A DNA stretch of 49,544 nucleotides from DAISJM01 sp036821485. Lineage in GTDB: Bacteria; Verrucomicrobiota; Kiritimatiellia; CAIQIC01; JAGNIJ01. The notes under the pieces were generated by a model, which did no database searches, had not been told where the DNA came from, and saw nothing but the letters and a program-made list of their open reading frames with translations. The position numbers were made by a program, and so were the translations under genes. Within the stretch, counting starts at the first letter, position 1. Each line of letters starts with the position of its first letter. Below are positions 32,158 through 40,519 of the stretch, piece after piece. The stretch lies in contig DAISJM010000026.1 in NCBI GenBank assembly GCA_036821485.1, positions 1 to 49,544 of the forward strand. Direction: 5' to 3'.

Positions 32158-32652
32158 CTATCCCCCCGAGCCCGCGTCGATCATCGCCTCGATGAGCCCT
32201 GCCATCCCGTTTCCGGCGGCGGCATGGAGAATCTGGACGCCCTCCGGCCGGCCTAGAAACAGGCAGGCCCCATGCGAGAGGAGCGTCAGAGCAACGACCT
32301 CGTTGCCGTCGTGCGCGGCGGCAAACAACGCCGTGTGTCCTGCTCCGTCCCTTGCATCGACGTCGGCGCCCCTTGCCAGCAGGAGCCTGATTACCGCCAT
32401 GTGACCCCGATGGGCCGCTAAGTGGAGCGGCGTGTTGACTCCTGCATCGCGGTCGTCAACGTGTGCGCCGAGGTCGAGCAGTCTCCCGGTGAGTTCGACA
32501 TCGCCTATCCATGCGACCTTGTGGAGGGGGAAAAACCCATGCTCGTTGGGAGAGTTCACAAGTGACGGATTGGACTCGACGAGGATGCCAATCTCGTAGA
32601 TGTCATACGGCTCAACCGAGTCGAGAAAGGCGTGGACGGTCATCCGGTTCAA
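32158..32652 (-). CDS. Ankyrin-repeat protein
   Basis: A 164-residue protein consisting of about four ankyrin repeats: NEHGFFPLHKVAWIGDVELT, NTPLHLAAHRGHMAVIRLLL (then ARGADVDARDGA), HTALFAAAHDGNEVVALTLL and a final weaker repeat (VQILHAAAGNGMAGLIEAMI). Ankyrin stacks bind other proteins. There is no signal peptide. The start is a TTG at 32652 that overlaps the stop of the recombinase gene (TTGA) and has GGAG seven bases upstream; the ATG at 32643 has no such site. It is therefore the second gene of a recombinase-ankyrin operon. Confidence 0.82.
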   Translation of the reverse strand: MNRMTVHAFLDSVEPYDIYEIGILVESNPSLVNSPNEHGFFPLHKVAWIGDVELTGRLLDLGAHVDDRDAGVNTPLHLAAHRGHMAVIRLLLARGADVDARDGAGHTALFAAAHDGNEVVALTLLSHGACLFLGRPEGVQILHAAAGNGMAGLIEAMIDAGSGG

Positions 32653-33227
32653 ACCACAGCTCCATTCGCCAAAGCAGCTTCGAAGGCTCGGTCAACGTAG
32701 CCGCTGCTGATCGTCAGGTAGACCATAGTGTTCTGGATGTTTCGGTGGCCGAGCCTCTGTTGGATGACCTGAATAGGCACCCCGCTATTCGCAAGATGAG
32801 TCCCGAGGCTGTGCTTAAGCACATGAGGATGCCTCTTGGATTCAGGAAGGCCGGCCTCCTCTGCGAGCCCCTTGAAGACTCTGAAAAACTGACTCCTGCT
32901 GACGGCTGTTCCTTTCCGGGACAGGAACAGGAAGGGGCTGGCGGTCTTGCGCCTTTTCCTCAGCCACGCCCCGATGGCTTTGACCTCGTCGCGGGCTAGT
33001 TGCTGCCAGTTGGATACGGAGCCCTTTCCCCTCACGCAACGGATGTTCCCAGCCTCCGGATCTACGTTTTCTACTGTAATGTTGCATAACTCATTCGCCC
33101 GAAGTCCATGACGGTAGGCGAGCAAGATCATGCAATAGTCTCTGGCGCTCTGCTTCTTCGCCTTGTCCAACAAGGCACGAAGCTCGTTGTGGGTCAGAAA
33201 CTGGATGGTCTCTTGGCGGTTGCTCAT
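32649..33227 (-). CDS. Small tyrosine recombinase lacking the arm-binding domain
   Basis: A 192-residue catalytic domain of a XerC/FimB-like recombinase. The active-site set is Arg43 (YRHGLRANEL), Lys68 (VRGKGS), His135 (HPHVLKHS), His161 (LGHRNIQNT) and nucleophile Tyr170 (MVYLTIS). The second arginine of the family (HxxR) is replaced by Lys138. The size resembles the fimbrial switch recombinases FimB/FimE rather than phage integrases. GGAGG seven bases before the ATG fixes the start; upstream frame to 33437 is not used. It may act in inversion or resolution within the element. Its stop overlaps the ankyrin gene. Confidence 0.88.
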   Translation of the reverse strand: MSNRQETIQFLTHNELRALLDKAKKQSARDYCMILLAYRHGLRANELCNITVENVDPEAGNIRCVRGKGSVSNWQQLARDEVKAIGAWLRKRRKTASPFLFLSRKGTAVSRSQFFRVFKGLAEEAGLPESKRHPHVLKHSLGTHLANSGVPIQVIQQRLGHRNIQNTMVYLTISSGYVDRAFEAALANGAVV

Positions 33228-33466
33228 GTCTGATGCCTCCAATCGAATGCAACAGAACAGACATTCTGTTGCGTAACGAGCCTGGCGCGCCCGAGACAGA
33301 GGGCCAAGTCGATAGTGGTAATCCAGTCGGGTTTTCTGAAGTTGGCTGAAGAATCGGCCACGGCTGGCCACGATGACGCACGTGGCGATAATAGACTGAA
33401 TCCCGCCCCACGACCCGCCGGTGGGACATCCGGGCACATGGACGCGCGTGGCGCGTCCTCAGGGGA

Positions 33467-34558
33467 TCAGGCGGACAGTGCGACCAGTGCTGGGCCGGGC
33501 GCTGACTCCGCGAGCGGGGCGGGGCTCTGAACGCAGTTGCTCACAAGCCGCCCCTTCGCCTGCCTCGCGAACCACTTCTCGCACAACCGGATGATCCGCC
33601 GGTCTATGTGGCCAATGCCCTTCTCGACGACGTAGCGTCGATGGAGTTCGCGTCTTCCGAAACCGCGATCGAATGCGGTGCGCCGGCAGCATGCGAACGG
33701 GAGTGCGTTCGCAAACGGCGGCCACCTCATCCCCGGCTTGCTCAGACACCAGTCCCAGAACATCAAGGGCAGGAACGGACAGTCGCCCGGCTTCAACATG
33801 TTGAGTATCCGCTGGTGGGAACAAGGCGGCATTTCGTCGGCGAGAAGCGCGGCGAAAAACGGACTGACGGCGACGTAGTCTCGGCCTCTGAACGTCCGTG
33901 AATGGCGACGGGGGATCGCCCAGTCGTCCAAGAGCCTGAGAACATCGCTGGTCGCCGGCACGTCCAGCCAATCGAACCCATCAATCCGCACGTGAACGGC
34001 GCCCGCGAGAAGCCCGGCCAGAACATCAACTCCGAAGCGGTCGGCCGGCGGGAGCATGGCCGCCGCGCACCGCCTCAGGCGGCGGACGCCGTTCCTGCGA
34101 CCTCCCGGCTCAAGCTGGTGCGGCAGCGGCATCGCCTGCAGATCAGCAAGCAGTCGTCCGTGTGTCTGCTCCCACACAGACCAACCGCGTCCGGCGTCCT
34201 GCCGTAGGGCTCCGGCCAATTTCAGGCCGTGGAAGAGATTGCCCGTCCACGGCTTCAGTTTGTCGTCCATGCCGAGGTTCCCGCCAGACAGGACGCGGAG
34301 TGCTCCTCGAAGACCTCCGGCTCCGCGGAACTGCGCGGGTGTGGGAGGCCTTACTCCCGTCGGCAAGAACCGACCGCACTCCGAGAGGATGGTGTTGGTT
34401 CGGTCGCCGACCAGCACGATTGTCTTCGCCGCCGCCGTCGCCCACGCCTGCCTTTCGGCCGGCCTTCTCGTCCTGGCTCGCCGCGTCGGCCGAGGCATCC
34501 ACCGCGCGCGGATTTCGTCCACCACGTGCTTGAGGGCCTCTGCTGATGTTGGCGTCAT
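33467..34558 (-). CDS. Unknown 363-residue protein
   Basis: I do not recognise this protein. It is rich in arginine and tryptophan, with an N-terminal basic stretch (RARWMPRPTRRARTRRPAER), a hydrophobic segment TIVLVGDRTNTIL, a centre containing FGVDVLAGLLAGAVHVRIDG and FDWLDVPATSDVLRLLDDWA, and a cysteine pair near the end (FACCRRTAFDRGFGRR). No known catalytic motif is visible. GAGGTGGGAAC directly before the ATG supports the start. It is a single gene, separated by 186 bases from the gene upstream on the same strand. Competing plus-strand frames exist here but lack ribosome sites. Confidence 0.6.
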   Translation of the reverse strand: MTPTSAEALKHVVDEIRARWMPRPTRRARTRRPAERQAWATAAAKTIVLVGDRTNTILSECGRFLPTGVRPPTPAQFRGAGGLRGALRVLSGGNLGMDDKLKPWTGNLFHGLKLAGALRQDAGRGWSVWEQTHGRLLADLQAMPLPHQLEPGGRRNGVRRLRRCAAAMLPPADRFGVDVLAGLLAGAVHVRIDGFDWLDVPATSDVLRLLDDWAIPRRHSRTFRGRDYVAVSPFFAALLADEMPPCSHQRILNMLKPGDCPFLPLMFWDWCLSKPGMRWPPFANALPFACCRRTAFDRGFGRRELHRRYVVEKGIGHIDRRIIRLCEKWFARQAKGRLVSNCVQSPAPLAESAPGPALVALSA

Positions 34559-34744
34559 GTTCCCACCTCGTCTTCCGCTGAGTTCGTTATTCCGTTTCGG
34601 GCCATTCGCGCCCTGCAAACGGACAGGTGGAAGTCCTCTTTGTTGGCAATTGGAGCCGGTGCGAGAACGTGGCGGTTTGCGATTTCGCCGGCCGGATCGA
34701 GACACCAACCGGTCAAACCAAGCCCGGAAAGTGCAGGGATGTGA

Positions 34745-35443
34745 CTACGCCGGCACGTTCCGGAGTTGCCGCTTCAGGGCGCCAAGGGTCACCACTGTCG
34801 TGCCGGCGTCGCTGACGCTCCCGCCGTAGAGGTCAACGAGGCCGGACAGAGCGGCCTTGAGCCCACCAACGGGCAGAGCGACCAGAACTGCCATGGCGGG
34901 CTTCGTCCATCGAAGCCTGAGCCCGCTCTCTGCGGCCAGTCGCACGTAGTCTTCGAGAACCTTCTCGGGGGCGTCTGGATGGATGGGGATCTGCGGCGGA
35001 TCGCCGGCCTTCGCCTTGCCGGTCAGCCTCTGACGCAGGAACTCGAGGCGCTGACTCGCCAATACGTGACCGACTCTGTCCTTGAGTCGCTTGGCAAGCC
35101 ACACCTCCCCCTCGCAGATCATTATGTTAATTCTCGACGGCGTATCGCTGGGCATGAACTCGCGTAAAATGTGCGACCCCAAGCGACTCGCCGGGATGCT
35201 GCCAACCGAGAAGATCAGCCGCTCGGCAGCGACCCAGCAGCTGTCCCATTTTGGGACATTGGTCGTGGTGCGCATGAACTCAGCGACTGCCCAAAGGTCA
35301 TCGCGACGCACGGCGTCGGACACCATCGCCCTTATTGCCTCGTCTGAGACGCGCGGGGGATGGGAGACGCTTGAATCGCGCGTTTGCATCTCGGCATCCC
35401 CGCGTGCGGGCTTCGGAGCGTTGCTCTGGTGTTGCTTGGACAC
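34745..35443 (-). CDS. Unknown 232-residue protein
   Basis: No recognisable family. The first 30 residues are polar. The next 110 are helical with a basic patch (VWLAKRLKDRVGHVLASQRL, EFLRQRLTGKAKAG). The last 60 contain hydrophobic strands (PAMAVLVALPVGGLKAALSG) that are too short and polar for membrane segments. The start is GTG with GAGGCG six bases upstream; this ribosome site overlaps the end of the preceding gene (gap of nine bases), so the two are one operon. Confidence 0.65.
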   Translation of the reverse strand: MSKQHQSNAPKPARGDAEMQTRDSSVSHPPRVSDEAIRAMVSDAVRRDDLWAVAEFMRTTTNVPKWDSCWVAAERLIFSVGSIPASRLGSHILREFMPSDTPSRINIMICEGEVWLAKRLKDRVGHVLASQRLEFLRQRLTGKAKAGDPPQIPIHPDAPEKVLEDYVRLAAESGLRLRWTKPAMAVLVALPVGGLKAALSGLVDLYGGSVSDAGTTVVTLGALKRQLRNVPA

Positions 35444-35452
35444 GGTTTCGCC

Positions 35453-35980
35453 TCAAACATCCTTGCCGGCGTTGCCGACTATAAGCTGGACGTGGTCGTT
35501 GGTCACGCGCACAAAATACCCTTGCCGCGCAGACCGGTGCCTCGGGCCAGTCGCTGACTCGCGCGGGCTAAGCACGACGGAAGTGTTGAACCCGGCCCGC
35601 GTGGTAGTAGTTCCGCCCTCTTTGGCCAGGATGCCGATCAGTTCATCACGCCGAATGCCTTCCTTCTGGCTGGCGAGGATGTCATAGCACAGGCCATAGG
35701 ATGACCGTTCGCGGTATGGATTGGATAAATGCCTCGGGTACTTGGGCGACGGAAGGGCTTTCGTCGACTTCCTCTTCGCGGTCGTCGGCTGGATCTTCTC
35801 GCCCTTGTTCGCCTCCAGCCGCTTCTCGATGTCCGGCACCAACTCCCGCATCCGCTTCGCCGTCGAGCCGGGCACGCTGCCTGTTCCGCCCATCGCCTTG
35901 TGCAGAGCCGTCAGGCTCGTGGCATTGGACGACTTCAGGGCCTCGAGAACCGCCTCTTTGGACAACTGTTTCTTCGACAT
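35453..35980 (-). CDS. Unknown protein with two possible winged-helix domains
   Basis: The 175-residue protein starts with a helical segment that could be a winged helix (LSKEAVLEALKSSNATSLTA, then STAKRMRELVPDIEKRLEAN). A basic linker follows (TTAKRKSTKALPSPKYPRHL) and then a second similar segment (YGLCYDILASQKEGIRRDEL, IGILAKEGGTTTTRAGFN, then GYFVRVTNDHVQLIVG). DNA binding is plausible but unproven. GGAGGTGG precedes the ATG at good distance. It is the first gene of a two-gene operon with 34745-35443. Confidence 0.65.
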   Translation of the reverse strand: MSKKQLSKEAVLEALKSSNATSLTALHKAMGGTGSVPGSTAKRMRELVPDIEKRLEANKGEKIQPTTAKRKSTKALPSPKYPRHLSNPYRERSSYGLCYDILASQKEGIRRDELIGILAKEGGTTTTRAGFNTSVVLSPRESATGPRHRSARQGYFVRVTNDHVQLIVGNAGKDV

Positions 35981-36089
35981 GGGCCACCTCCGGTTTGTTG
36001 TTCGGGGGTGGTGTCATGCCGCGCGTGTGCAAGCGGGCCAAGTGAATTCGACGCACACAATGGACAAGGCTAGCTGATGGGGGCCAACC

Positions 36090-38546
36090 CTAGGCTCCCT
36101 TGCTCTGCAGGTTGATGCTGGTCTTCCCGCAATCGCACACCAGAGCGCGGGCGGTCTCTCGCTCAGGAATCACCCTCAGGTAAGCGTGACACTCGTGACA
36201 CGTGAAGGCTTCGACAAGATCCTTCATCGCCTGAGCAACAGGCGCAAAGTCCTCTCGGCTCAGGTTGACCCACGAGTTGAAGTGCACCGCCGCGTTTATC
36301 TGCCACTGTTCAACCTTGGAAGCTTCAACCAACCCACCAAACTCGACCTCATGGGCCGTAAGCTGTTCGACGATCTCTTTCTGGTTCCAGGAGTTCGCAG
36401 CATTCTTGCCGTTCCTCAGAAGCTTCTTGAACCGACCAATCGCCGCAGGCAGCAATTCACCGAGTTGGTATTGAGCGTCTCCGCGAAATTCGACCGGCGC
36501 CCGTAGCCGATGGCACAACTCGGCGGAGAGGTACTCTAGGTAGTGTCGAAGGGCTGCCGCGGCGGCCCGAACATCGTTCCTGTCCAAGTAGTCCTTGACC
36601 TCAGTCCAGACATCCCAGTCATCGCATCGGTTTGGCCCCAAATCCACACTCCAGTTTCTGAACTGAACTGAGGCACCCGGCCCGATGACCCCCTCGGTCT
36701 TCATATGGCGAAGCCAGATTGGATCGTGGGTGGTGACAATGAACTGCGTGCCTGGGAATGCCTGCTTAAGCATCGAGCACACCTCGCGTCGGTGCGCCGA
36801 GTCCACGGACATGAGCACGTCGTCGAGCACCGAGAACATGAATGCGTCGCCCTGCAGGTGCTTCATCAGCGCGAGATACAGGCACAGTCCCATCGTATCC
36901 TGGTGGCCCTCGCTGTGATAGGCGCCAGGTGGGAAGTGTCCTCGTCCGTAGAAGTCCACATCGAAACCCAGTTTGCCCATCGAAGGCGTCAGTTTCGCCG
37001 TAAACTTGTCCTCGTCGGTCTTGTGAACCAACTGATAGATCTGGATGAAATGCCGCTCCACGGCCGAGTACATGTTGCTGAGGATCGAATCGCTGACTCC
37101 GGCATACCTGTCCGAAATCGACCTCGCCCTTCGCGCCCTCTCTGCCCCGGCCTCCTGCTTGCGCCTCGTATCCTTCCAGTCTTCGAGCCGCTCTTGAGCA
37201 ATGGTCAACCATTCTCTAGCCGCATCCTGTTTTGTAGGATCCGGAATGGCGTTGACTAACTTCTCGAGCCCGTCAACGAAATCCAGAACAGGTTGTGGGA
37301 CAGTCGACATACTGCCGAGAGCCGCTATCGAGTCAGCCAGAGGCAGCAGGCTGGCGAGTTGCTGAATCCAATCCCTGCACTGCCTGCTGTACTGCTGGCC
37401 CACATCCAAGGGCAACGGCGGTGTCGCTAAGGTTGCGTAGCGAACGAGACCATCTATCGAAGCCTGGGTCTTCCGAAGTGCAGAGATAACTGGCCCGATC
37501 AGAATCTCCACTGCACGCCGCTTCTCCGCGATCCGCTTCAGCAGATCGACTTTTGCCCGAACGCGCTCCTTGAGTTCCTCGGGATGCCAAGGATGGTCAC
37601 AGAAGGGGCAGCTGTCGGCTTCGACCAGTTCAAGACCAGTAGTGAGGAAGGACTCCCGCTTCACCTGGTTCAGCAGGTTGGGATCGGCGGCAAGGGCGTT
37701 AAGAGCCTTCGTCACTTCGGCGGTGAGCGCGGATGTGGTCGGATCGGCAAGGTCGCTGAGAGCCTGACGACAGGCACGTATGTCAACTTGCGCTTGTGCC
37801 TTTGCAATGCGCTGCGGCTTCGCGGCGATCAGCACAGATATCCCGTCCTTAAGTGACGTGGTCTGCGTCAGATCGGCGAGTGGAGACAGCTCTAGGATTC
37901 GGCGCTGAGCGTTGGTTGCCTCCAATACACGCGCTTTCGTCAACTCCGGCAGTCCCATTGCTCGCAGCAGATTATCAGCGGCCTGCTTGACGGCTGCTTC
38001 CAGGGCGGGCAGTTGCTTCTCACTTGCATTCGCGATCTTCTGAAGGCCGCTTCTTACCTGTTCCACTTGATCAAGGTGCAGCAGGGCTTGGACTTCCTCA
38101 GCGCGTTTGCCCGGGGTGGCAAGTACGTATCGGATCAACTCGCGACGCGAAAGGACAACTTCAGGATGGCCCGCTACTAGTTTCAGAACGGCAAGGACGT
38201 CGGCGTCGTTCGGCACCACGTTGACAGTTGCCGGTGCCTTCGGACTTCGCTCGATGGTCGCAGTTTTCCCGAGACTGGGAATGGATACCGTTGCCGTAAC
38301 GCGGGACTTGGCGGGATCATCCCTTCTGTCGACATGCGGTCCGTGCAGTTTGAGGGAGACATCGCCTCTGCCCTCGCCGGACAGACGCGAAATGTTCCCC
38401 GTCAGCACGAACTCGATTGCGTCAACGACTCCGCTCTTGCCGGTGCCGTTCGGACCACAGACCGCGTAGTTCCCACCCTTGAAATCCAAGCTCAAGTCGC
38501 GGATGCCGCGGAACTCCTTGATCGTGATGGACTCGATCTGGATCAA
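36090..38546 (-). CDS. Rad50/SMC-like ATPase with central CxxC hook
   Basis: An 818-residue ATPase of the SbcC/Rad50/AAA_23 type. Walker A is GPNGTGKS (31-38). Two helical arms flank CPFC (313-316), the position of a Rad50 zinc hook. The signature region is YHSEGHQDTMGLCLYLALMK (542-561), Walker B MFSVLDD (569-575), and a downstream His in VTTHDPIW. After the head come ~190 more residues ending in a Cys-rich knuckle (CHECHAYLRV, VCDCGKTS). Such ATPases serve many bacterial defence systems as DNA sensors. It starts at TTG overlapping the stop of a 69-residue gene (TTGA). No nuclease gene is adjacent, so any effector may be in the C-terminal part. Confidence 0.88.
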   Translation of the reverse strand: MIQIESITIKEFRGIRDLSLDFKGGNYAVCGPNGTGKSGVVDAIEFVLTGNISRLSGEGRGDVSLKLHGPHVDRRDDPAKSRVTATVSIPSLGKTATIERSPKAPATVNVVPNDADVLAVLKLVAGHPEVVLSRRELIRYVLATPGKRAEEVQALLHLDQVEQVRSGLQKIANASEKQLPALEAAVKQAADNLLRAMGLPELTKARVLEATNAQRRILELSPLADLTQTTSLKDGISVLIAAKPQRIAKAQAQVDIRACRQALSDLADPTTSALTAEVTKALNALAADPNLLNQVKRESFLTTGLELVEADSCPFCDHPWHPEELKERVRAKVDLLKRIAEKRRAVEILIGPVISALRKTQASIDGLVRYATLATPPLPLDVGQQYSRQCRDWIQQLASLLPLADSIAALGSMSTVPQPVLDFVDGLEKLVNAIPDPTKQDAAREWLTIAQERLEDWKDTRRKQEAGAERARRARSISDRYAGVSDSILSNMYSAVERHFIQIYQLVHKTDEDKFTAKLTPSMGKLGFDVDFYGRGHFPPGAYHSEGHQDTMGLCLYLALMKHLQGDAFMFSVLDDVLMSVDSAHRREVCSMLKQAFPGTQFIVTTHDPIWLRHMKTEGVIGPGASVQFRNWSVDLGPNRCDDWDVWTEVKDYLDRNDVRAAAAALRHYLEYLSAELCHRLRAPVEFRGDAQYQLGELLPAAIGRFKKLLRNGKNAANSWNQKEIVEQLTAHEVEFGGLVEASKVEQWQINAAVHFNSWVNLSREDFAPVAQAMKDLVEAFTCHECHAYLRVIPERETARALVCDCGKTSINLQSKGA

Positions 38547-38752
38547 ACGCCCTGTTCCTCCCCAAATACAGCCTCCCGTAGAGCCCTCTCAGTGGGAGCG
38601 CCGTCCTGCAACAGGGCCTTCCGGAGCCGTCCAACGATCTCTGGCGGCACCCCGTCTTCCGTCAATGTCTGAAGGAACTGCTCGAAGATCTGCGCGGGAA
38701 CGTCAGTGATCCGAGGCTGAGGGCTATTTGTCGTGTTGTCGTCGGCCACCAT
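38543..38752 (-). CDS. Small partner protein of the Rad50-like ATPase
   Basis: This is a 69-residue acidic protein: a polar start (VADDNTTNSPQPRITDV), then two helices (AQIFEQFLQTLTEDG and PPEIVGRLRKALLQDG) and RALREAVFGEE. Its stop overlaps the TTG start of the ATPase gene, so the two are translated together. It is probably a regulatory or bridging subunit of the ATPase. The ATG at 38752 has only a weak ribosome site; an in-frame extension upstream runs through the promoter region and looks non-coding. Confidence 0.65.
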   Translation of the reverse strand: MVADDNTTNSPQPRITDVPAQIFEQFLQTLTEDGVPPEIVGRLRKALLQDGAPTERALREAVFGEEQGV

Positions 38753-38817
38753 GTCGGACCCAGTACCACAATCAACAGTGGTCTGCAACCTTCCCCTTTG
38801 GTGACGACAGGCATCTG

Positions 38818-38823
38818 TATAAT
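38818..38823 (+). promoter_or_regulatory. -10 box (TATAAT) upstream of excisionase-integrase genes
   Basis: A consensus TATAAT lies 63 bases before the excisionase start. No good -35 stands at the right spacing (CCTTTG at 38795-38800), so it may need an activator or be used weakly. Just downstream, GGCGCCGG is repeated twice (around 38834-38851). Confidence 0.4.
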
Positions 38824-38885
38824 GACGTACGGCGCCGGAAGGCGCCGGGAGACACGGGCAAGGAGACGGAAGGAGACGTAACGAA

Positions 38886-39101
38886 ATGGAACTTCCAGAA
38901 GACGCACAAAGGCGGCAGAACACGGACGAAGATCCCGGCGACTACCTCACAACTAGGGATGTAGCCAAACTCTGTCGGCGGTCGGTGCCGTGGGTGCTCC
39001 GTCAGAAGGATCTCCCTTACCGCCCGGGCCGACCGAACCTCTACTCGAGGCGGGATCTGGACGCCTGGTTCGAGAGAACGAAGCGGAACCCTCTGGTGTA
39101 G
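38886..39101 (+). CDS. Excisionase / AlpA-like DNA-binding protein
   Basis: This 71-residue protein has a MerR-like winged-helix used by excisionases and AlpA-type regulators (HTH_17): YLTTRDVAKLCRRSVPWVLR, then a PYRPGRPNLYSRRDLDAWFE wing and helix. GGAAGGAG lies about ten bases before the ATG. It ends two bases before the integrase start, the usual xis-int arrangement. It probably directs excision by bending the att region, and may also activate int. Confidence 0.85.
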   Translation: MELPEDAQRRQNTDEDPGDYLTTRDVAKLCRRSVPWVLRQKDLPYRPGRPNLYSRRDLDAWFERTKRNPLV

Positions 39102-39103
39102 CC

Positions 39104-40357
39104 ATGAGCGTGTACAAGCGAGACTACAAGAACGAGCACGACGGGGATGAAAACGGCGAGAAACGCTGGGCCTATGCCTTCTCGTACAACAAAGTCCGCT
39201 ATCGCAAGGCTGGTTTTCTCACAAGGCGGGAGGCAGAGCTCGCCGAGCAGAAGGCGAGGAGCGAGGTCATCGTCAACGGGCACCGCCTCATCCCGTCCGG
39301 ACGGTGCACGTTCGAGGAGATCAGGGACTCGTACTTGGAGAGCCGCACGGCCGTCGTGGTGGAGAAGACGATCGATTCGGAACGGCGTGAGTTCGTCCGG
39401 TTCATACGCTTCTTCGGCCGCAAGCGGTTGGACGAGATCATCGAGGGCGACGTCATCGCGTACAGGACGATGCGGAAAAAGGACGGCCTCCAAGAACACT
39501 CAGTCAACATGGAGCTGACGACGATCAGGAACATCTTCCGCTTCGCCGTCGCCAATGGTTACGCCGTCCGCAATCCCGCGGAGGCTGTTCCGAACCTGAA
39601 GGAGCCTCGGCGGTGCGAGCGGTGGATACCGGAGAAGGAGGAGTACGAGCGCTTCTCGGCGGAACTCGCCAAGACGCGGTACGGTTGGGCGTGGCGGGTC
39701 TGGCTGCTGGCAAGGGCCTACGCCGGGGTCAGGCCGACCGAGTGCTTCTTCCTGGAATGGCCGAACATCGATTTCAAGGCAGATCTCATCTACATCCGAG
39801 AGAAGCCGGGATGCAAACTGAAGACGGGTCCGAGGGACATTGACATGCACCCCAAGCTCAGGGATGCCTTGCTCCAGTGGAAGCAGGTGTGGGACGAGGT
39901 GATGGAGAGGAGCCGCCATCGGTTCGAGCACCGGGGCGTCCCGAGGCACAACTGGGTGTTCTTCAATCCGGCAAATCCCACGCAGCGAGCAAAGGGCCTG
40001 AAGAAGGCGATAGACACGGCGCGGAAGCGGGCGGGGCTGCCCCGGCTAACCAGCTACACTTTGCGGCATCTGTTCGTCAGCGAGGCCGTGATGGCGGGCA
40101 TCGACTACCGGACAATCATGTCTTGGACGGGCCACCACTCGTCCCGGATGATCGACGAGGTCTACGCCCACGTCCGCCGCAGGCACGCCCAGTCGAAGAT
40201 GGCGATGCTGGGCACGGCGGAGGGCACCGCGCTGGACGGGGAAACCGAGGCGCCACCGCCGCCATGGAGGAAGCAGAAGATGGAAGAAGCGAGTCCGGTG
40301 GCGGTTGGTTCCTGCGAGGGAAGCGATGGAGACGATGGAGCCGGCTGTCGGACTTGA
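39104..40357 (+). CDS. int: Tyrosine integrase of the element
   Basis: A 417-residue phage-type integrase. The N-terminal ~60 residues resemble an arm-binding domain (RWAYAFSYNKVRYRKAGFLT), then a core-binding SAM-like domain (FEEIRDSYLESRTAVVVEKT). The catalytic domain has Arg210 (AYAGVRPTECFFLEW), TSYTLRH with Arg321, His344 in WTGHHS and Tyr354 in DEVYAHV. The first position of the HxxR motif is Tyr318 instead of His. The last codons run into the 3' end of the intact tRNA-Thr on the other strand (22-base overlap), and the TGA lies within its T-arm. The 7-bp core fits the strand-exchange spacing of this enzyme class. Confidence 0.92.
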   Translation: MSVYKRDYKNEHDGDENGEKRWAYAFSYNKVRYRKAGFLTRREAELAEQKARSEVIVNGHRLIPSGRCTFEEIRDSYLESRTAVVVEKTIDSERREFVRFIRFFGRKRLDEIIEGDVIAYRTMRKKDGLQEHSVNMELTTIRNIFRFAVANGYAVRNPAEAVPNLKEPRRCERWIPEKEEYERFSAELAKTRYGWAWRVWLLARAYAGVRPTECFFLEWPNIDFKADLIYIREKPGCKLKTGPRDIDMHPKLRDALLQWKQVWDEVMERSRHRFEHRGVPRHNWVFFNPANPTQRAKGLKKAIDTARKRAGLPRLTSYTLRHLFVSEAVMAGIDYRTIMSWTGHHSSRMIDEVYAHVRRRHAQSKMAMLGTAEGTALDGETEAPPPPWRKQKMEEASPVAVGSCEGSDGDDGAGCRT

Positions 40358-40410
40358 ACCGACAACATCCGCATTACAAATGCGGTGCTCTGCCATTGAG
40401 CTAAGCCGGC
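40336..40410 (-). tRNA. Complete tRNA-Thr(UGU) carried inside the element
   Basis: A full cloverleaf of 75 bases including encoded CCA: acceptor GCCGGCT/AGCCGGC, D-stem GCTC/GAGC, anticodon stem CCGCA/TGCGG around TTTGTAA (anticodon UGU), T-arm GTCGG-TTCAAGT-CCGAC. All stems pair perfectly. Its anticodon stem and acceptor differ from the split chromosomal tRNA-Thr, so it is a different gene and not the rejoined one. It overlaps the integrase 3' end on the opposite strand and again contains TTACAAA (40374-40380). It should replace the tRNA destroyed by the insertion. Confidence 0.95.
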
Positions 40411-40519
40411 CCGCGGAGGGAGAACCTTCGGCAATCTACACAACGACTTCGTGACGAGCAAGACTCAAGGATAATCGCAGCCACCTCGAATTCGTGTTCG
40501 CGACCCGAAGAGACCACAA

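Noticed and set aside
34056..34829. Plus-strand frames opposite the unknown gene at 33467-34558
   Set aside because: They lack ribosome sites and have Arg/Pro/Ser-biased translations; the minus-strand gene has GAGGTGGG before its ATG. The choice is less certain than elsewhere.
36090..38752. Wadjet or Lamassu system
   Set aside because: No MukF/MukE-like or topoisomerase-type JetD gene, and no LmuA nuclease next to the ATPase.
9858..40410. Standard tRNA-island model in which the intact tRNA at 40336-40410 is the rebuilt target and 9858-9902 is the displaced 3' part
   Set aside because: The stem strand at 9858-9902 (TCAGA) does not match the 5' half at 40381-40410 (CCGCA) but matches the 5' half at 42140-42176 (TCTGA), and the acceptor differs too.
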